From Ridgeia piscesae (taxonomy: Eukaryota; Annelida; Polychaeta; Sabellida; Siboglinidae), in the NCBI GenBank assembly GCA_025642075.2, contig JAODUO010001340.1, forward strand, positions 62,001-126,000: DNA of 64,000 bases, written 5' to 3'. A program made the translations under genes and the position numbers. The notes below the pieces were generated by a model. That model was given only the letters and a program-made list of their open reading frames with translations, did not search any database and had not been told where the DNA came from. This document shows, piece by piece, positions 11,631 through 23,145 of this stretch (the first letter of the stretch is position 1; every line of letters begins with the position of its first letter).

Positions 11631-14052
11631 CTAGATGGCATGTGGACTTATTAGTTCTTTTTCTTTGTACACTATATTTCGGCTAATTAATCCAAGAATT
11701 TGGTTTCCCTTCGCTGCTGCAATTCCACACTGCTCTGATACCTTCATGTCAGCACTAATAGTTAACCCTAAGTCCCTTTCATTTAAGGTAGTATTTAGTA
11801 CAGTATCCCCCATTGTATATTGTGCATCTTCTTTCCCATGTCCTGTGTGAAGGCACTTACACTTTCCAAAATTAAACAGCATTTGCCACTTCTCAGACCA
11901 TTCTATCAACTTATTAAGATCGTCTTGTAAATGCTGTCTATCTGCATCACTTTTAATTTTCCTAAACACTTTTGTGTCGTCCGCAAACTTCAACACCTTG
12001 CTTGTTATGTCATCATCCAAATCATTGATATATATTAAGAATAAAATAGGTCCCAGTACTGATCCCTGCGGTACTCCACTCAAAACCGCTTTCCAGTTTG
12101 AAACCTCCCAATCAACAACTACTCTTTGTCTTCTATCAATAAGCCATTTTTCTATCCAGTTGATCATTCCATTTCCTATGCCATGGGCCTTTAGTTTAAG
12201 TAGTAGTCTTTGGTGTGGCACTTTGTCAAAGGCTTTTTTTTAAATCTAAGTAGATTATATCTACTGGTGATCCCTCATTTAGCCACTTTGTGACATCTTC
12301 CAAAAAACATAACATATTTGTTAAGCATGACCTCGCTTTTAAAAACCCATGTTGAGATGGGTTTATCAATTTATTTTTAACAAGAAAATCAACCAGGTGA
12401 TCTTTAATTAGTCTTTCTAATAGTTTGCAAATCACCGATGTTAAACTCACTGGTCTATAGTTCTCTGACTTGTTTCTCGAACCTTTTTAAAATAATGGTA
12501 TAATGTTTGCTTCTTTCCATTCTAACGGAACTATTCCCTCCTCTAATGACAAATTGAACACTGTTGCAAGCGGTATGCTGATTTGTTCTACAATTTCCAA
12601 TAGTAATTTGGGAGGAATCCCATCCACTCCAGGTGATTTATTATCCTTCATATCTCTTATTTTCATAGCTACCATTGTTGGGGTTACAATTAGTTGTCCT
12701 AAATAGTCAAACTCTCTCCCTTCGAACTTAGTCTCAAGTACTGGTAATATACTAATATCTTCCCTGGTAAACACCAAACTAAAGTACTCATTTAGGTTTT
12801 CTGCCATTAAGAATCACTCTGTTATTATGTTTCCATCACTACCTTCTAGAGGACCGACCTTATCCTGAACTTTCTGTTTACTTCGAACATACGCATAAAA
12901 ACTCCTGCTGTCATGTTTTATATTAAAAGCAATTTTTTGTTCGTAGCTTCTCTTTGAATTTCTAATTTCAGCTGTAGCTTGATTAAGTGCTTCTTTATAC
13001 ATGCTATAGTCTTCTTCACCTCTATGTCTATATGTCTTCCACATCATTTGCTTGTACTTGATTTTTCAATGGCTTCCTTCGATAAGTGTTTCTTCTTTGA
13101 CCGTTTCCCCTGTTTTTTCAAGGGGACAAATTTCACTCTTTAAAATATTCCAGCATTTTGTTGCTGTCTTATTCTTCAGTGTGTTATTCCAGTCTATCTT
13201 TGCTAAATATTCCCTCATGTCCTTATATCTTCCTTTGTGAAAAATTTTCCTGTACCTTATTTTTCTATTCCGTTCTCCCTTTACTTTGATGATAAAATGT
13301 ATCTGGTTGTGATCACTACACCCCAGTAGCTCACATATCTTGACATTATCAACAAATTCCTTCTGTGAGCTCAATACTATGTCTAACACGTTCTCGCCCC
13401 TGGTTGCTTCTAACACATGTTGAGAAAGGAAACTATCTTGTACTAAATTTAAAAACTCTTGATCCTCTCTCCCGGTACTCTGTAGAGATGTCCACTGTAT
13501 ATGCCTATGGTTAAAATCCCCCATAATAATACAGTCCTGTTTACTCACTTCTTTGATAGCGTTATGTATTTTTTCATTCTCTTCCATGCTTATGTTTGGA
13601 CTCCGATACACTAACCCAACAGTTAATGTTGAGTTTCCTGTAACTATGTTACACCAGACAGCTTCTTCACATTCTGCTTCTTTTTCTAATTTTATTTCAT
13701 AAGTTTGGATGGATTCTTTAATATATAAAATAACTCCTCCTCCCCTTCTTCCTAATCTATCTTTCCTAAACATTACATATCCTGTCATTCCTAATTCGGC
13801 ATCTGATATATCGGGTGTGGCCCAAGATTCAGTTATACCTATTATGTGAGGGTCAATATCTTCTACCATAATGTTTAGTTCATTTCTTTTGTTTACTATG
13901 CTCCTTGCATTTAAACAAACACATTTATAACCAAATTCCGTAGGGCTTTCCAGGCTGTTCTTTGCTGATGTCTTTTTGCTATCTTTATCTATGCCTCTAG
14001 TATTTGGCTTCTCTGTGTATTCCCCCTGCGAAACTAGTTTTAAAAGTTGCAA
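11631..14052 (-). pseudogene. CR1 ORF2, endonuclease plus RT, broken
   Basis: The product would nick target DNA and reverse transcribe the element RNA. The endonuclease (13066-14052) shows [33 protein letters not shown] and the catalytic SDHNQ. RT blocks follow: [14 protein letters not shown] (about 12640), [12 protein letters not shown] (about 12340), [13 protein letters not shown] (about 12060) and FADDTK (about 11980). Breaks seen: a frame change near 13050, TGA at 12814 where copy 2 has a Gly codon, TAA at about 12490 within PLF-KKG, and an extra T in the run at 12232. The frame opens without an upstream ATG, overlapping the end of ORF1. The C-terminus is deleted. Confidence 0.9.
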
Positions 14053-15125
14053 CCTGTTCCATTATTCATCGATCGAAGAAGGTTCTCAGAGAACACTGCT
14101 GCGCCCTTTCCGCTTAGATGGAGGCCATCTCTCATAAACATATCTTCTTTACCAACAAAATATCCCCACAAATCTACAAATCCAACTCCTTCTTCTTCAC
14201 ACATCTGCTCTAATAGTCCGTTAATTGCCATCCTCTTGCAATTTATAAATGTTGTTCCCCTTCCCCCCATCACTGGCAAGATTCCCGAGAGTATGATCTG
14301 TTCAACTCTCATCTTCTTCAGTGTCTCTACCAACTCTCTGTATCTCTTTACTATCCTGGTTGTTCCATCCCTGTCTGCATTGTTCGTCCCTACATGTACT
14401 AATATAGACCCCCCTTGGCCATGCCCCAATACGTTCTCTACCCGTTCAGTCACATGCTCTATCCTAGCCACCGGAAGACAAACAACGTCTTCTCCTTTGC
14501 TTAATGTTCTGTCTGTCTTTCGCAAAATGGAGTCTCCCATAAATACCCTTTCTGTTCTCAATGCCCCCTCGATCACTGCTTTAGAGTAGCTCCTCCGTTT
14601 TGCATCTCCCTGGTTGCTGACTTTTCCCCCTGCCACTTTCTCTGTTGTTCCTTTCTTTCCGGTCTCTTTTCTTCCTGTCATCGTCCTTGTTATTAACTTC
14701 CGTTTGGTCACATCACCTCTCACTTCCTTTCTTCCATTCGTCTTACCTCCTGTCGCATCTACTTCTCTCATCTCCTGTCCCCTTGTCCATCCCTCCTTCT
14801 CTATTGTCACTTTCTCCCCTGTCACCTTCCTGCATGTCATGTTTCCTGTTGTTCTTTCTCCATTTGTTGTCCTTGCAATCACCCTCCCTCCACTCTGCAT
14901 CCCCTTCACAATATCCGTTAGCCTAGCTAACTCTGCTGTCAGACAGTCCACTTTCCAACACCCTAAACATTGGAACGTAAACCCTTCCTCCGTTGTCTCT
15001 GACCAAGTTTTTCCGCACCCCGATACGGCAAAATCCACCAAGCTGTGGCAGTGGTTACACACCAAGTGCCTCCTTGCCTTCACTTGCCGCTTGCCAGGTG
15101 CCATATTACGATTTGTCAAAATCAA
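14040..15125 (-). CDS. CR1 ORF1: zinc finger and SGNH esterase
   Basis: This 361-residue open frame is intact. The likely start is the second Met (MAPGKRQVK, 15104). A CxxC...CxxC zinc-binding module occupies about residues 23-56 (CNHC, then CLGC), followed by a low-complexity Thr/Lys/Gly/Arg-rich linker to about residue 190. The C-terminal third is an SGNH-hydrolase (esterase) domain: GDS at 197-199, GTN at 246-248 and the catalytic D-x-x-H at 333-336 in [10 protein letters not shown]. Esterase-bearing ORF1 proteins are known from CR1 elements and are thought to bind element RNA or membranes. Intactness next to a broken ORF2 suggests recent insertion. Confidence 0.88.
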   Translation of the reverse strand: MILTNRNMAPGKRQVKARRHLVCNHCHSLVDFAVSGCGKTWSETTEEGFTFQCLGCWKVDCLTAELARLTDIVKGMQSGGRVIARTTNGERTTGNMTCRKVTGEKVTIEKEGWTRGQEMREVDATGGKTNGRKEVRGDVTKRKLITRTMTGRKETGKKGTTEKVAGGKVSNQGDAKRRSYSKAVIEGALRTERVFMGDSILRKTDRTLSKGEDVVCLPVARIEHVTERVENVLGHGQGGSILVHVGTNNADRDGTTRIVKRYRELVETLKKMRVEQIILSGILPVMGGRGTTFINCKRMAINGLLEQMCEEEGVGFVDLWGYFVGKEDMFMRDGLHLSGKGAAVFSENLLRSMNNGTGCNF

Positions 15126-15825
15126 CTCTTAGTTTAAACCAACTTAGTCTTTACAAAGACTGTTTGTTTATTGTGTACAGCAACTGCAGCACACTTTATG
15201 TTATAAACAACTTTCTACCTATGCTACCATGAACAATAAGTTTAGTCTGTACTGGTGTACCGTTCCCTAGCGGAAACGTTGGACACTACCTATATAAACA
15301 AACAAGGGTTTCCTACTAAAACGCTTGTTTATTTTTAATAACAATGATACCTATTCACAGTTTTATCTTACATATGTAGTTGTTACTCTTATTGCTTTAT
15401 CTCTTATATACTATATCAAATAAAGAGATTTGCTCAATTTGTCGAAGCCTAGATTACCCTATTATCACCCACTATACTAATCTGTTCAAAAATACTGTTA
15501 ACTAACACACTTTAACCAAAACTACTACTCAATATATGTCCAGTACCACTTTATGAATAACCTGAACACATTAATAATACTTATCAATCAATATTTCCGC
15601 TTGTTTTTCAAATGTTACACACCACCAATTTCAATCCTCTACATCCGCCAATTTTCCCGCCGTGTTATTTGGGTGCAAGATAAGAGTGTAAGGGGTTAAT
15701 GACTGCAGTGACTTCTTTGTGGTCTGAGGGGATACTAACTGTGGTGAGTGCACTCTAGTGCAAAGGGTTAATGGTTATGGCAAGTTCACTGGTGTGTAAG
15801 GGGTTAATGACTGGTGTGCACTTAC

Positions 15826-15951
15826 AGTTCACTTCCATGTCATTGGTGTGAGGTTTCTGTTTCCACTTCTGTTCCATCTCCTGATTGATCATGTCAAAGA
15901 CCGTCTTGGCGACCTCTTCGATACGATCAGCGGGAAGTTTTTGTACAGGTC
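15826..15951 (-). CDS. Exon block Y, copy A
   Basis: A 126-nt exon-like block between GACAGACCAG and GTAAGTGC. One frame is open throughout: PVQKLPADRIEEVAKTVFDM then INQEMEQKWKQKPHTND. Identical borders and an open frame are kept in copies B (18805-18930) and C (21714-21839). It is amphipathic helical in character, and I do not recognise the family. It starts after one base of a split codon and ends in phase 1, which does not join simply to the neighbouring X or Z blocks. Confidence 0.45.
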
Positions 15952-16493
15952 CTGGTCTGTCTCACCCACCTGTGGACCATTTACATCACCAGAAATTTAC
16001 ACAGTGACTACAAACATCCTACAATACATGTAGCACCATGTATTGTTTTTCAATTTGTTCATGAAAAAAGGTCCCAAAAACAAATGTCTCCCATTTCCAC
16101 TACACATATGTCCAAAAATAAAATGTTCACTTGTTATAATATGTATTTTAACCCACAGAGATGATTCCCACCAAGTTTTAGTTATCTAGCATCAAAATAC
16201 AAAAGCACTTATCCCCTTAAAAAAGTAACTACAATTCTGTCTGAAACAGTTGGTAACACACTCGTCACTTTTTCTCTGGTGCACCGTCTTTTGTGTCAGA
16301 GGCAATGTGTTTGTTCAACATTATGGTTTCCAAAATGGCCAACTATATCACAGGCGAAATAGTCACATCCCTCTAGGGCAAATTGCTTAGCTACCAATCA
16401 AACTGACTCCTAGCTTAGATAACCCAGGGCCCGTGAAGTGGCAGCAATTTATTTGTGCAGTGGCCGCTGTCATGCAGACAACATTAGGCTTAC

Positions 16494-16721
16494 CTCTTCA
16501 TTAATCTTGTTATCATTATCATTGTCATCATCATTGTTGTCACCATCATCATCTGAGCTGCTGTCTTGAGCACCGTCGAGTTGTCTGACAAGCTTGACCC
16601 GAGTGTTGTCAATGTCGATAGTTGTGTTGTGACACTGTGGATGTCAATGTCTTCTGCCGTACTGTCCACTGCTCCGTCCAGTTGAATGATGACCTGAGCC
16701 ATTGTCGTTGGTTTCTTTCTC
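16494..16721 (-). pseudogene. Exon block Z, copy B
   Basis: Same borders as copy A, with QLDGAVDSTAEDID in one frame and QLDGAQDSSSDDD with an Asp/Asn run in another. The frame conflict remains. Confidence 0.35.
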
Positions 16722-17029
16722 CTGGCAGAAACATAAGGCAACATCTCATAACGATATATATCCTAGGACTGGTAGGACTGGGTGGCACTAGGAAGCTTAA
16801 CTTCTCTCACATAACTGTTTCACTTGGCACCATTAGTACACTAGAACAAATTTCCATCCCTGGAATAATTTGGCAGTTCATATGTGACAATGTTTACCAT
16901 GTGTCAGGACACATGTAACATTGTTGTGTAAATATTGTAATGTGCTCGTATTGGTATGTAGAGAATGGGGGAGAGAGAGAGGAGATAATAGGAGAGATAA
17001 TGGGATAGGGAGAGCAAAAAAGAGTGAGT

Positions 17030-17037
17030 GAGTGAGT

Positions 17038-17127
<90 letters not shown>

Positions 17128-17140
17128 GAGAGAGAATGAA
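17030..17140. repeat. (GA)n microsatellite, copy B
   Basis: A long pure GA run that creates artificial Ser-Leu and Arg-Glu open frames on both strands. It is much longer than in copies A and C. Confidence 0.95.
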
Positions 17141-18107
17141 GGAGAGGTACATAAACTACATAAATATATATACAAACGCATATTTAATATATTCATTTAT
17201 CTCTAAGCTACAGAGGAAGGGCTTACGGAATAAAATATATCCACATCTTTTCTGCACGACTGCGTTTCCAGAACTAAAAACAAGACATGTTCTACGCTAT
17301 TGTGCAGTGGAGCCACAAAGTGAACAGTTGCAAAAACACATTAGAAATGCTGACCATTCAAACTTTCATCTTTTCAGGTCAAACAAAATGGGGACTTTAA
17401 AAATACGACAGAGATTCTTGAATCACTTCTTTGATGTCCATCATCAAGGTCATCAACTGGAAAGAAAGACTGAGTTTACATATCATATGACATCTGGCAG
17501 CATTTGACCTGTCCACTAGGAAGCAATTGACCTCTCTGTTGTGTCACTAGTTGCTTAGCTTTCAGCTCAGATCAGAATCATCTCCCACCGACGAACGAAC
17601 CACAAGCGCGAGGTTTGGTCATTGTCCATATCTATAAACTACTGAAGTTGTCAAAGGATGGATACAACAGAGAGGTAAATTTGATATGCAAGATTATGAA
17701 GGTGATTTTAAATGACAGTGGCCTTGTGTAATATATTCAACTGGTCTGACACTACAAACGAGAACCAAAGAGAAAACATACAGTAAATACTGATTTTTGT
17801 AGACTTTTAGTGTGTCCAAAACACCCTATGTTATGTCACAAAGGAGATGATCAAAGTTGGACAGGCTTACTTACTGAAGTAAGACTGCTCAATATAAACA
17901 TGCTGGTTACATAGTAGTTACCTTTAATAATTATTACCTTGTGACTTAAGTGAAATCTGGCTGCATTGAGACAACAATCACATAATAATCTTGAATAAAA
18001 TTCACGGATACATATTCCACTGTGAAACAGTACAAACTACGAAAGAAGCAACATACATATGTTTATGACACATCACCAGAAATCAGGTCCAAGGTCGGGA
18101 CCTATCT

Positions 18108-18218
18108 CAATCAACACCCTTGGCCATCACTTGGCCATCTCGGTTCTGATGATAGAACTCTAGTCGGTTGGGGTACAGGAAGGACCTGCCCAGCTTGAAC
18201 CTCTCGCCCTCGACACGG
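18108..18218 (-). pseudogene. Exon block X, copy B
   Basis: Counterpart of the copy A and C blocks, with the same mid-exon deletion relative to 22945-23119. Confidence 0.45.
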
Positions 18219-18804
18219 CTGAAACACAGGCAGCACATAGACACTCAAATGTAGGTAAGTATGTACATAAAAGCCCTCAAATGTAGTGATATGATTATTT
18301 GGTTCATGTTATTTAGCAAATTTCACTCTCAAGACACATTTTTTGTGAGATGCAACTGAAATATACTAACGTTTTTTTGAGATGCAAATTTACTAAATTA
18401 AAGTAAATAAAAACTTTATTTAATGATGGGGACCATGTCACATGTTGCTTTGTGATTTTCAATTAGCCTCAGAAATCAACTCTTACCTCCACACCTAATT
18501 TTGTTATTAAAATATGTAATTAACAAAGGTGGAATGGGTTAATAATTGTGGTGTGTTCAACGTTGTGAGTCCATTTAGTATATCAGGTGTTGACAATATT
18601 TATGGTGAGTTCACCAGGGTGTGATGGGTTGATAACTAGCGAGTTCATTTGGGTGCAAGATAAGAGTGTAAAGGGTTAATGACTGCAGTGACTTCTTTGT
18701 GGTCTGGGGGTTACTAACTGTGGTGAGTGCACTTCAGTGCAAAGGGTTAATGATTGTGGCACGTTCACTGGTGTGTAAAGGGTTAATGACTGGCGTGCAC
18801 TTAC

Positions 18805-18930
18805 AGTTCACTTCCATGTCATCGGTGCGAGGTTTCTGTTTCCACTTCTGTTCCATCTCCTGATTGATCATGTCAAAGACCGTCTTGGCGACCTCTTCGA
18901 TACGATCAGCGGGAAGTTTTTGTACAGGTC
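18805..18930 (-). CDS. Exon block Y, copy B
   Basis: Open 126-nt block with the same splice borders and the same ADRIEEVAKTVFDMINQEME core as copy A. Confidence 0.45.
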
Positions 18931-19471
18931 CTGGTCTGTCTCACCCACCTGTGGACCATTTACATCACCAGAAATTTACACAGTGACTACAAACATCCTA
19001 CAATACATGTAGCACCATGTATTGTTTTTCAATTTGTTCATGAAAAAAGGTCCCAAAAACAAATGTCTCCCATTTCCACTACACATATGTCCAAAAATAA
19101 AATGTTCACTTGTTATAATATGTATTTTAACCCACAGAGATGATTCCCACCAAGTTTTAGTTATCTAGCATCAAAATACAAAAGCACTTATCCCCTTAAA
19201 AAGTAACTACAATTCTGTCTGAAACAGTTGGTAACACACTCGTCACTTTTTCTCTGGTGCACCGTCTTTTGTGTCAGAGGCAATGTGTTTGTTCAACATT
19301 ATGGTTTCCAAAATGGCCAACTATATCACAGGCGAAATAGTCACATCCCTCTAGGGCAAATTGCTTAGCTACCAATCAAACTGACTCCGAGCCTAGATAA
19401 CCCAGGGCCCGTGAAGTGGCAGCAATTTATTTGTGCAGTGGCCGCTGTCATGCAGACAACATTAGGCTTAC

Positions 19472-19698
19472 CTCTTCATTAATCTTGTTATCATTATCAT
19501 TGTCATCATCATTGTTGTCACCATCATCATCTGAGCTGCTGTCTTGAGCACCGTCGAGTTGTCTGACAAGCTTGACCCGAGTGTTGTCAATGTCGATACT
19601 GTGTTGTGACACTGGGGATGTCAATGTCTTCTGACGTACTGTCCACTGCTCCGTCCAGTTGAATGACCACCTGAGCCATTGTCGTTGGTTTCTTTCTC
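19472..19698 (-). pseudogene. Exon block Z, copy C
   Basis: Same borders as copies A and B. A 2-base deletion relative to A/B (GTCGATACTGTG versus GTCGATAGTTGTG) changes which frame links to the acidic run (QLDGAQDSSSDDDGDNN). Confidence 0.35.
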
Positions 19699-19998
19699 CT
19701 GGCAGAAACATAAGGCAACATCTCATCACGATATATATCTAGGACTGATAGGACTGGGTGGCACTAGGAAGCTTAACTTCTCTCACATAACTGTTTCACT
19801 TGGCACCATTAGTACACTAGAACAAATTTCCATCCCTGGAATAATTTGGCAGTTCATATGTGACAATGTTTACCATGTGTCAGGACACATGTAACATTGT
19901 TGTGTACATATTGTAATGTGCTCGTATTGGTATGTAGAGAATGGGGGAGAGAGAGAGGAGATAACATGAGAGATAATGGGATAGGGAGTGCAAAAAAG

Positions 19999-20046
19999 AG
20001 TGAGTGAGTGAGTGAGTGAGAGAGAGAGAGTGAGAGAGAGAGAGAG
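19999..20046. repeat. (TGAG)n/(GA)n microsatellite, copy C
   Basis: Short version of the tract expanded in copy B. Confidence 0.9.
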
Positions 20047-21019
20047 AATGAAGGAGAGGTACATAAACTACATAAATATATTTACAAACGCATATTTAAT
20101 ATATTCATTTATCTCTAAGCTACAGAGGAAGGGCTTACGGAATAATATATATCCACATCTTTTCTGCATGACTGCGTTTCCATAACTAAAAACAAGACAT
20201 GTTCTACGCTATTGTGCAGTGGAGCCACAAAGTGAACAGTTGCAAAAACACATTAGAAATGCTGACCATTCAAACTTTCATCTTTTCAGGTCAAACAAAA
20301 TGGGGACTTTAAAAATACGACAGAGATTCTTGAATCACTTCTTTGATGTCCATCATCAAGGTCATCAACAGGAAAGAAAGACTGAGTTTACATATCATAT
20401 GACATCTGGCAGCATTTGACCTGTCCACTAGGAAGCAATTGACCTCTCTGTTGTGTCACTAGTTGCTTAGCTTTCAGCTCAGATCAGAATCATCTCCCAC
20501 CGACGAACGAACCACAAGCGCGAGGTTTGGTCATTGTCCATATCTATAAACTACTGAAGTTGTCAAAGGATGGATACAACAGAGAGGTAAATTTGATATG
20601 CAAGATTATGAAGGTGATTTTAAATGACAGTGGCCTTGTGTAATATATTCAACTGGTCTGACACTACAAACGAGAACCAAAGAGAAAACATACAGTAAAT
20701 ACTGATTTTTGTAGACTTTTAGTGTGTCCAAAACACCCTATGTTATGTCACAAAGGAGATGATCAAAGTTGGACAGGCTTACTTACTGAAGTAAGACTGC
20801 TCAATATAAACATGCTGGTTACATAGTAGTTACCTTTAATAATTATTACCTTGTGACTTAAGTGAAATCTGGCTGCATTGAGACAACAATCACATAATAA
20901 TCTTGAATAAAATTCACGGATACATATTCCACTGTGAAACAGTACAAACTACGAAAGAAGCAACATACATATGTTTATGACACATCACCAGAAATCAGGC
21001 CCAAGGTCGGGACCTATCT

Positions 21020-21130
21020 CAATCAACACCCTTGGCCATCACTTGGCCATCTCGGTTCTGATGATAGAACTCTAGTTGGTTGGGGTGCAGGAAGGACCTG
21101 CCCAGCTTGAACCTCTCGCCCTCGACACGG
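21020..21130 (-). pseudogene. Exon block X, copy C
   Basis: The only A-C copy with the frame open across the block: RVEGERFKLGRSFLHPNQLE then FYHQNRDGQVMAKGVD and stop. It retains the deletion relative to copy D. Confidence 0.45.
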
Positions 21131-21713
21131 CTGAAACACAGGCAGCACAGACACTCAAATGTAGGTAATATGTACATAAAAGCCCTCAAATGTAGTGATA
21201 TGATTATTTGGTTCATGTTATTTAGCAAATTTCACTCTCAAGACACATTTTTTGTGAGATGCAACTGAAATATACTAACGTTTTTTTGAGATGCAAATTT
21301 ACTAAATTAAAGTAAATAAAAACTTTATTTAATGATGGGGACCATGTCACATGTTGCTTTGTGATTTTCAATTAGCCTCAGAAATCAACTCTTACCTCCA
21401 CACCTAATTTTGTTATTAAAATATGTAATTGACAAAGGTGGAATGGGTTAATAATTGTGGTGTGTTCAACGTTGTGAGTCCATTTAGTATATCAGGTGTT
21501 GACAATATTTATGGTGAGTTCACCAGGGTGTGATGGGTTGATAACTAGCGAGTTCATTTGGGTGCAAGATAAGAGTGTAAAGGGTTAATGACTGCAGTGA
21601 CTTCTTTGTGGTCTGGGGGTTACTAACTGTGGTGAGTGCACTTCAGTGCAAAGGGTTAATGATTGTGGCACGTTCACTGGTGTGTAAAGGGTTAATGACT
21701 GGCGTGCACTTAC

Positions 21714-21839
21714 AGTTCACTTCCATGTCATTGGTGCGAGGTTTCTGTTTCCACTTGTGTTCCATCTCCTGATTGATCATGTCAAAGACCGTCTTGGCGA
21801 CCTCTTTGATACGATCAGCGGGAAGTTTTTGTACAGGTC
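21714..21839 (-). CDS. Exon block Y, copy C
   Basis: Same borders as A and B, with two visible replacements (E to K in DRIKEVA, Q to H in EHKW). Confidence 0.45.
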
Positions 21840-21880
21840 CTGGTCTGTCTCACCCACCTGTGGACCATTTACATCACCAG

Positions 21881-22190
21881 TTGGTCATGTGTGACGTGTT
21901 CAGTGAACCGTAACATCATAGGGATGGTCAGACACGATATGTTTTGTGAACCATGATACCATACATTATGTCATGTGTGACAAGTTTCTTATACCATAAA
22001 ATAATTAATTAAGTCGAAGACCGCAACTTCATTAACCACTAAATCACAAAGTTAATGATTACCGAGTCTTGGTGCTAAATGAAATGTGCAGTTTTTAGTG
22101 GCATTTTAACAACAATTCCATCTCACAATACAAAGTAAACACTAGGTAATATGTAAAAATGCCCACGTATGAAGTTAAAATAAAATGAAA
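21881..22190. other. Unique spacer
   Basis: Non-coding AT-rich sequence between copies C and D. Nothing recognised. Confidence 0.5.
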
Positions 22191-23145
22191 ATTAATGTGC
22201 ATATACAAAACCCCTCTTGGAAGTTTGTAGTGCATGACTTTATGTATATGTATTCCAAACTGCATAAAATTTGCACAGTGACTAAAACATCCTACAATAC
22301 ATGAAGCCTATTTAGCATGTTGTAGCACCATGCATTGTTTTTAGAATTTGTGCATGAAAAAAGGTCCCCCAAAATAACTATCTCCCATTTCCAGGGTACA
22401 CAAGTGTAAACAAATAACAAATTCACTTGTTATGTATTTTAACCCACAGAGATGATTCCCACAAAATGTTTGGTCATTATCCATATCTATAAACTACTGA
22501 AGTTGTCAAAGGATGGATACAACAGAGAGGTAAATTTTGATATGCAAGATTATGAAGATGGTTTTAAATGACAGTGGCCTTGTGTAATATATTCAATTGG
22601 TCTGACACTACAATTGAGAACCAAAGAGAAAACATACAGTAAATACTGATTTTGTGTTCAAAACACCCTATGTCTGAATGCATTCTGTCATATAGGAGAT
22701 GATCAAAGTTGGACAGGCTTACTTACTGAAGTAAGACTGCTCAATATAAACGTGCTGGTTAAATAGTAGTAGTCACCTTTAATAATTATTACCTTGTGAC
22801 TTAAGTGAAATCTGGCTGCATTGAGACAACAATCACATGATAATCTTGAATAAAACTCACTTATATATATATTCCACCTTGCAACAGTACAAATTAAGAG
22901 AGACGCAACAAACCCATGTTCGTGAAATGTCAACAGAAATCAGGTCAAAAGTCAGATCCTATCTTGACTCCCTTGGCCTTGACGATCTGGTCGTCTCGGG
23001 TCTTATGATAGAACTGTAGTCGGTTGGTGTACAGCTTAAGGTGTTCTTCTGTCACGTCTACAGGAAGGACCTGCCCAGCTTGAGCACCTCGCCCTCCACG
23101 ATACAATCCGTCTACACGGCTGAAACAGACGGCTCATTTACACTC
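22190..23145. repeat. Diverged, shortened copy D of the tandem unit
   Basis: Homologous to the start of copy A (GTGCATATACAAAA...) and to the X-bearing part of the units, with the Z-bearing part deleted near 22460. Divergence is clearly higher than among A-C, and it keeps the undeleted form of exon X, so it likely represents the ancestral segment. Confidence 0.8.
22945..23119 (-). CDS. Exon X, undeleted copy, probable last exon of LRR gene
   Basis: Begins after TTTCAG with one base completing a split codon (phase 2 entry, matching the exon upstream) and is open to TGA at 22945. It reads [20 protein letters not shown], then [20 protein letters not shown], then [18 protein letters not shown] do not recognise the family. 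The three tandem copies carry a shortened, mostly broken form. It would supply the C-terminus of the LRR gene if the phase chain is right. Confidence 0.5.

Larger units (their letters stand above)
11593..15666 (-). mobile_element. CR1 non-LTR retrotransposon, copy 1
   Basis: A nearly full-length CR1-clade element with ORF1 (zinc finger plus SGNH esterase) and ORF2 (endonuclease plus reverse transcriptase). The 3' end (low coordinate) finishes in direct repeats of ATCTTGTTAA, as expected for CR1/L2 3' ends. It is flanked by ATTT at 11589 and 15667. Copies B and C contain the uninterrupted target GTTCATTTGGGTGCAAG, so the insertion ends are exact. A deletion near the 3' end, relative to copy 2, removes the C-terminal part of ORF2. 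Confidence 0.92.
9007..15991. repeat. Tandem segmental duplication, copy A
   Basis: First of three head-to-tail copies of a ~2.9 kb segment starting GAAATTTACACAGTGACTAC and ending ACCATTTACATCACCA. Copy A is enlarged by a 4.1 kb CR1 insertion (11593-15666). It contains exon-like blocks Z, X and Y on the minus strand, a GA-rich microsatellite and a small conserved plus-strand open frame. It is more diverged from B and C than they are from each other. Confidence 0.9.
15992..18970. repeat. Tandem segmental duplication, copy B
   Basis: Second ~2.98 kb copy, very similar to C. It contains blocks Z, X and Y on the minus strand and the small plus-strand frame, and lacks the CR1 insertion of copy A. 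Confidence 0.93.
18971..21880. repeat. Tandem segmental duplication, copy C
   Basis: Third ~2.91 kb copy. The repeat ends abruptly at CATCACCAG (21880), after which the sequence is unique until the diverged copy D. Confidence 0.93.

Noticed and set aside
16894..17507. Ser/Leu and Arg/Glu repeat frames on both strands
   Set aside because: Products of the (GA)n run; only the non-repetitive part is shared with copies A and C.
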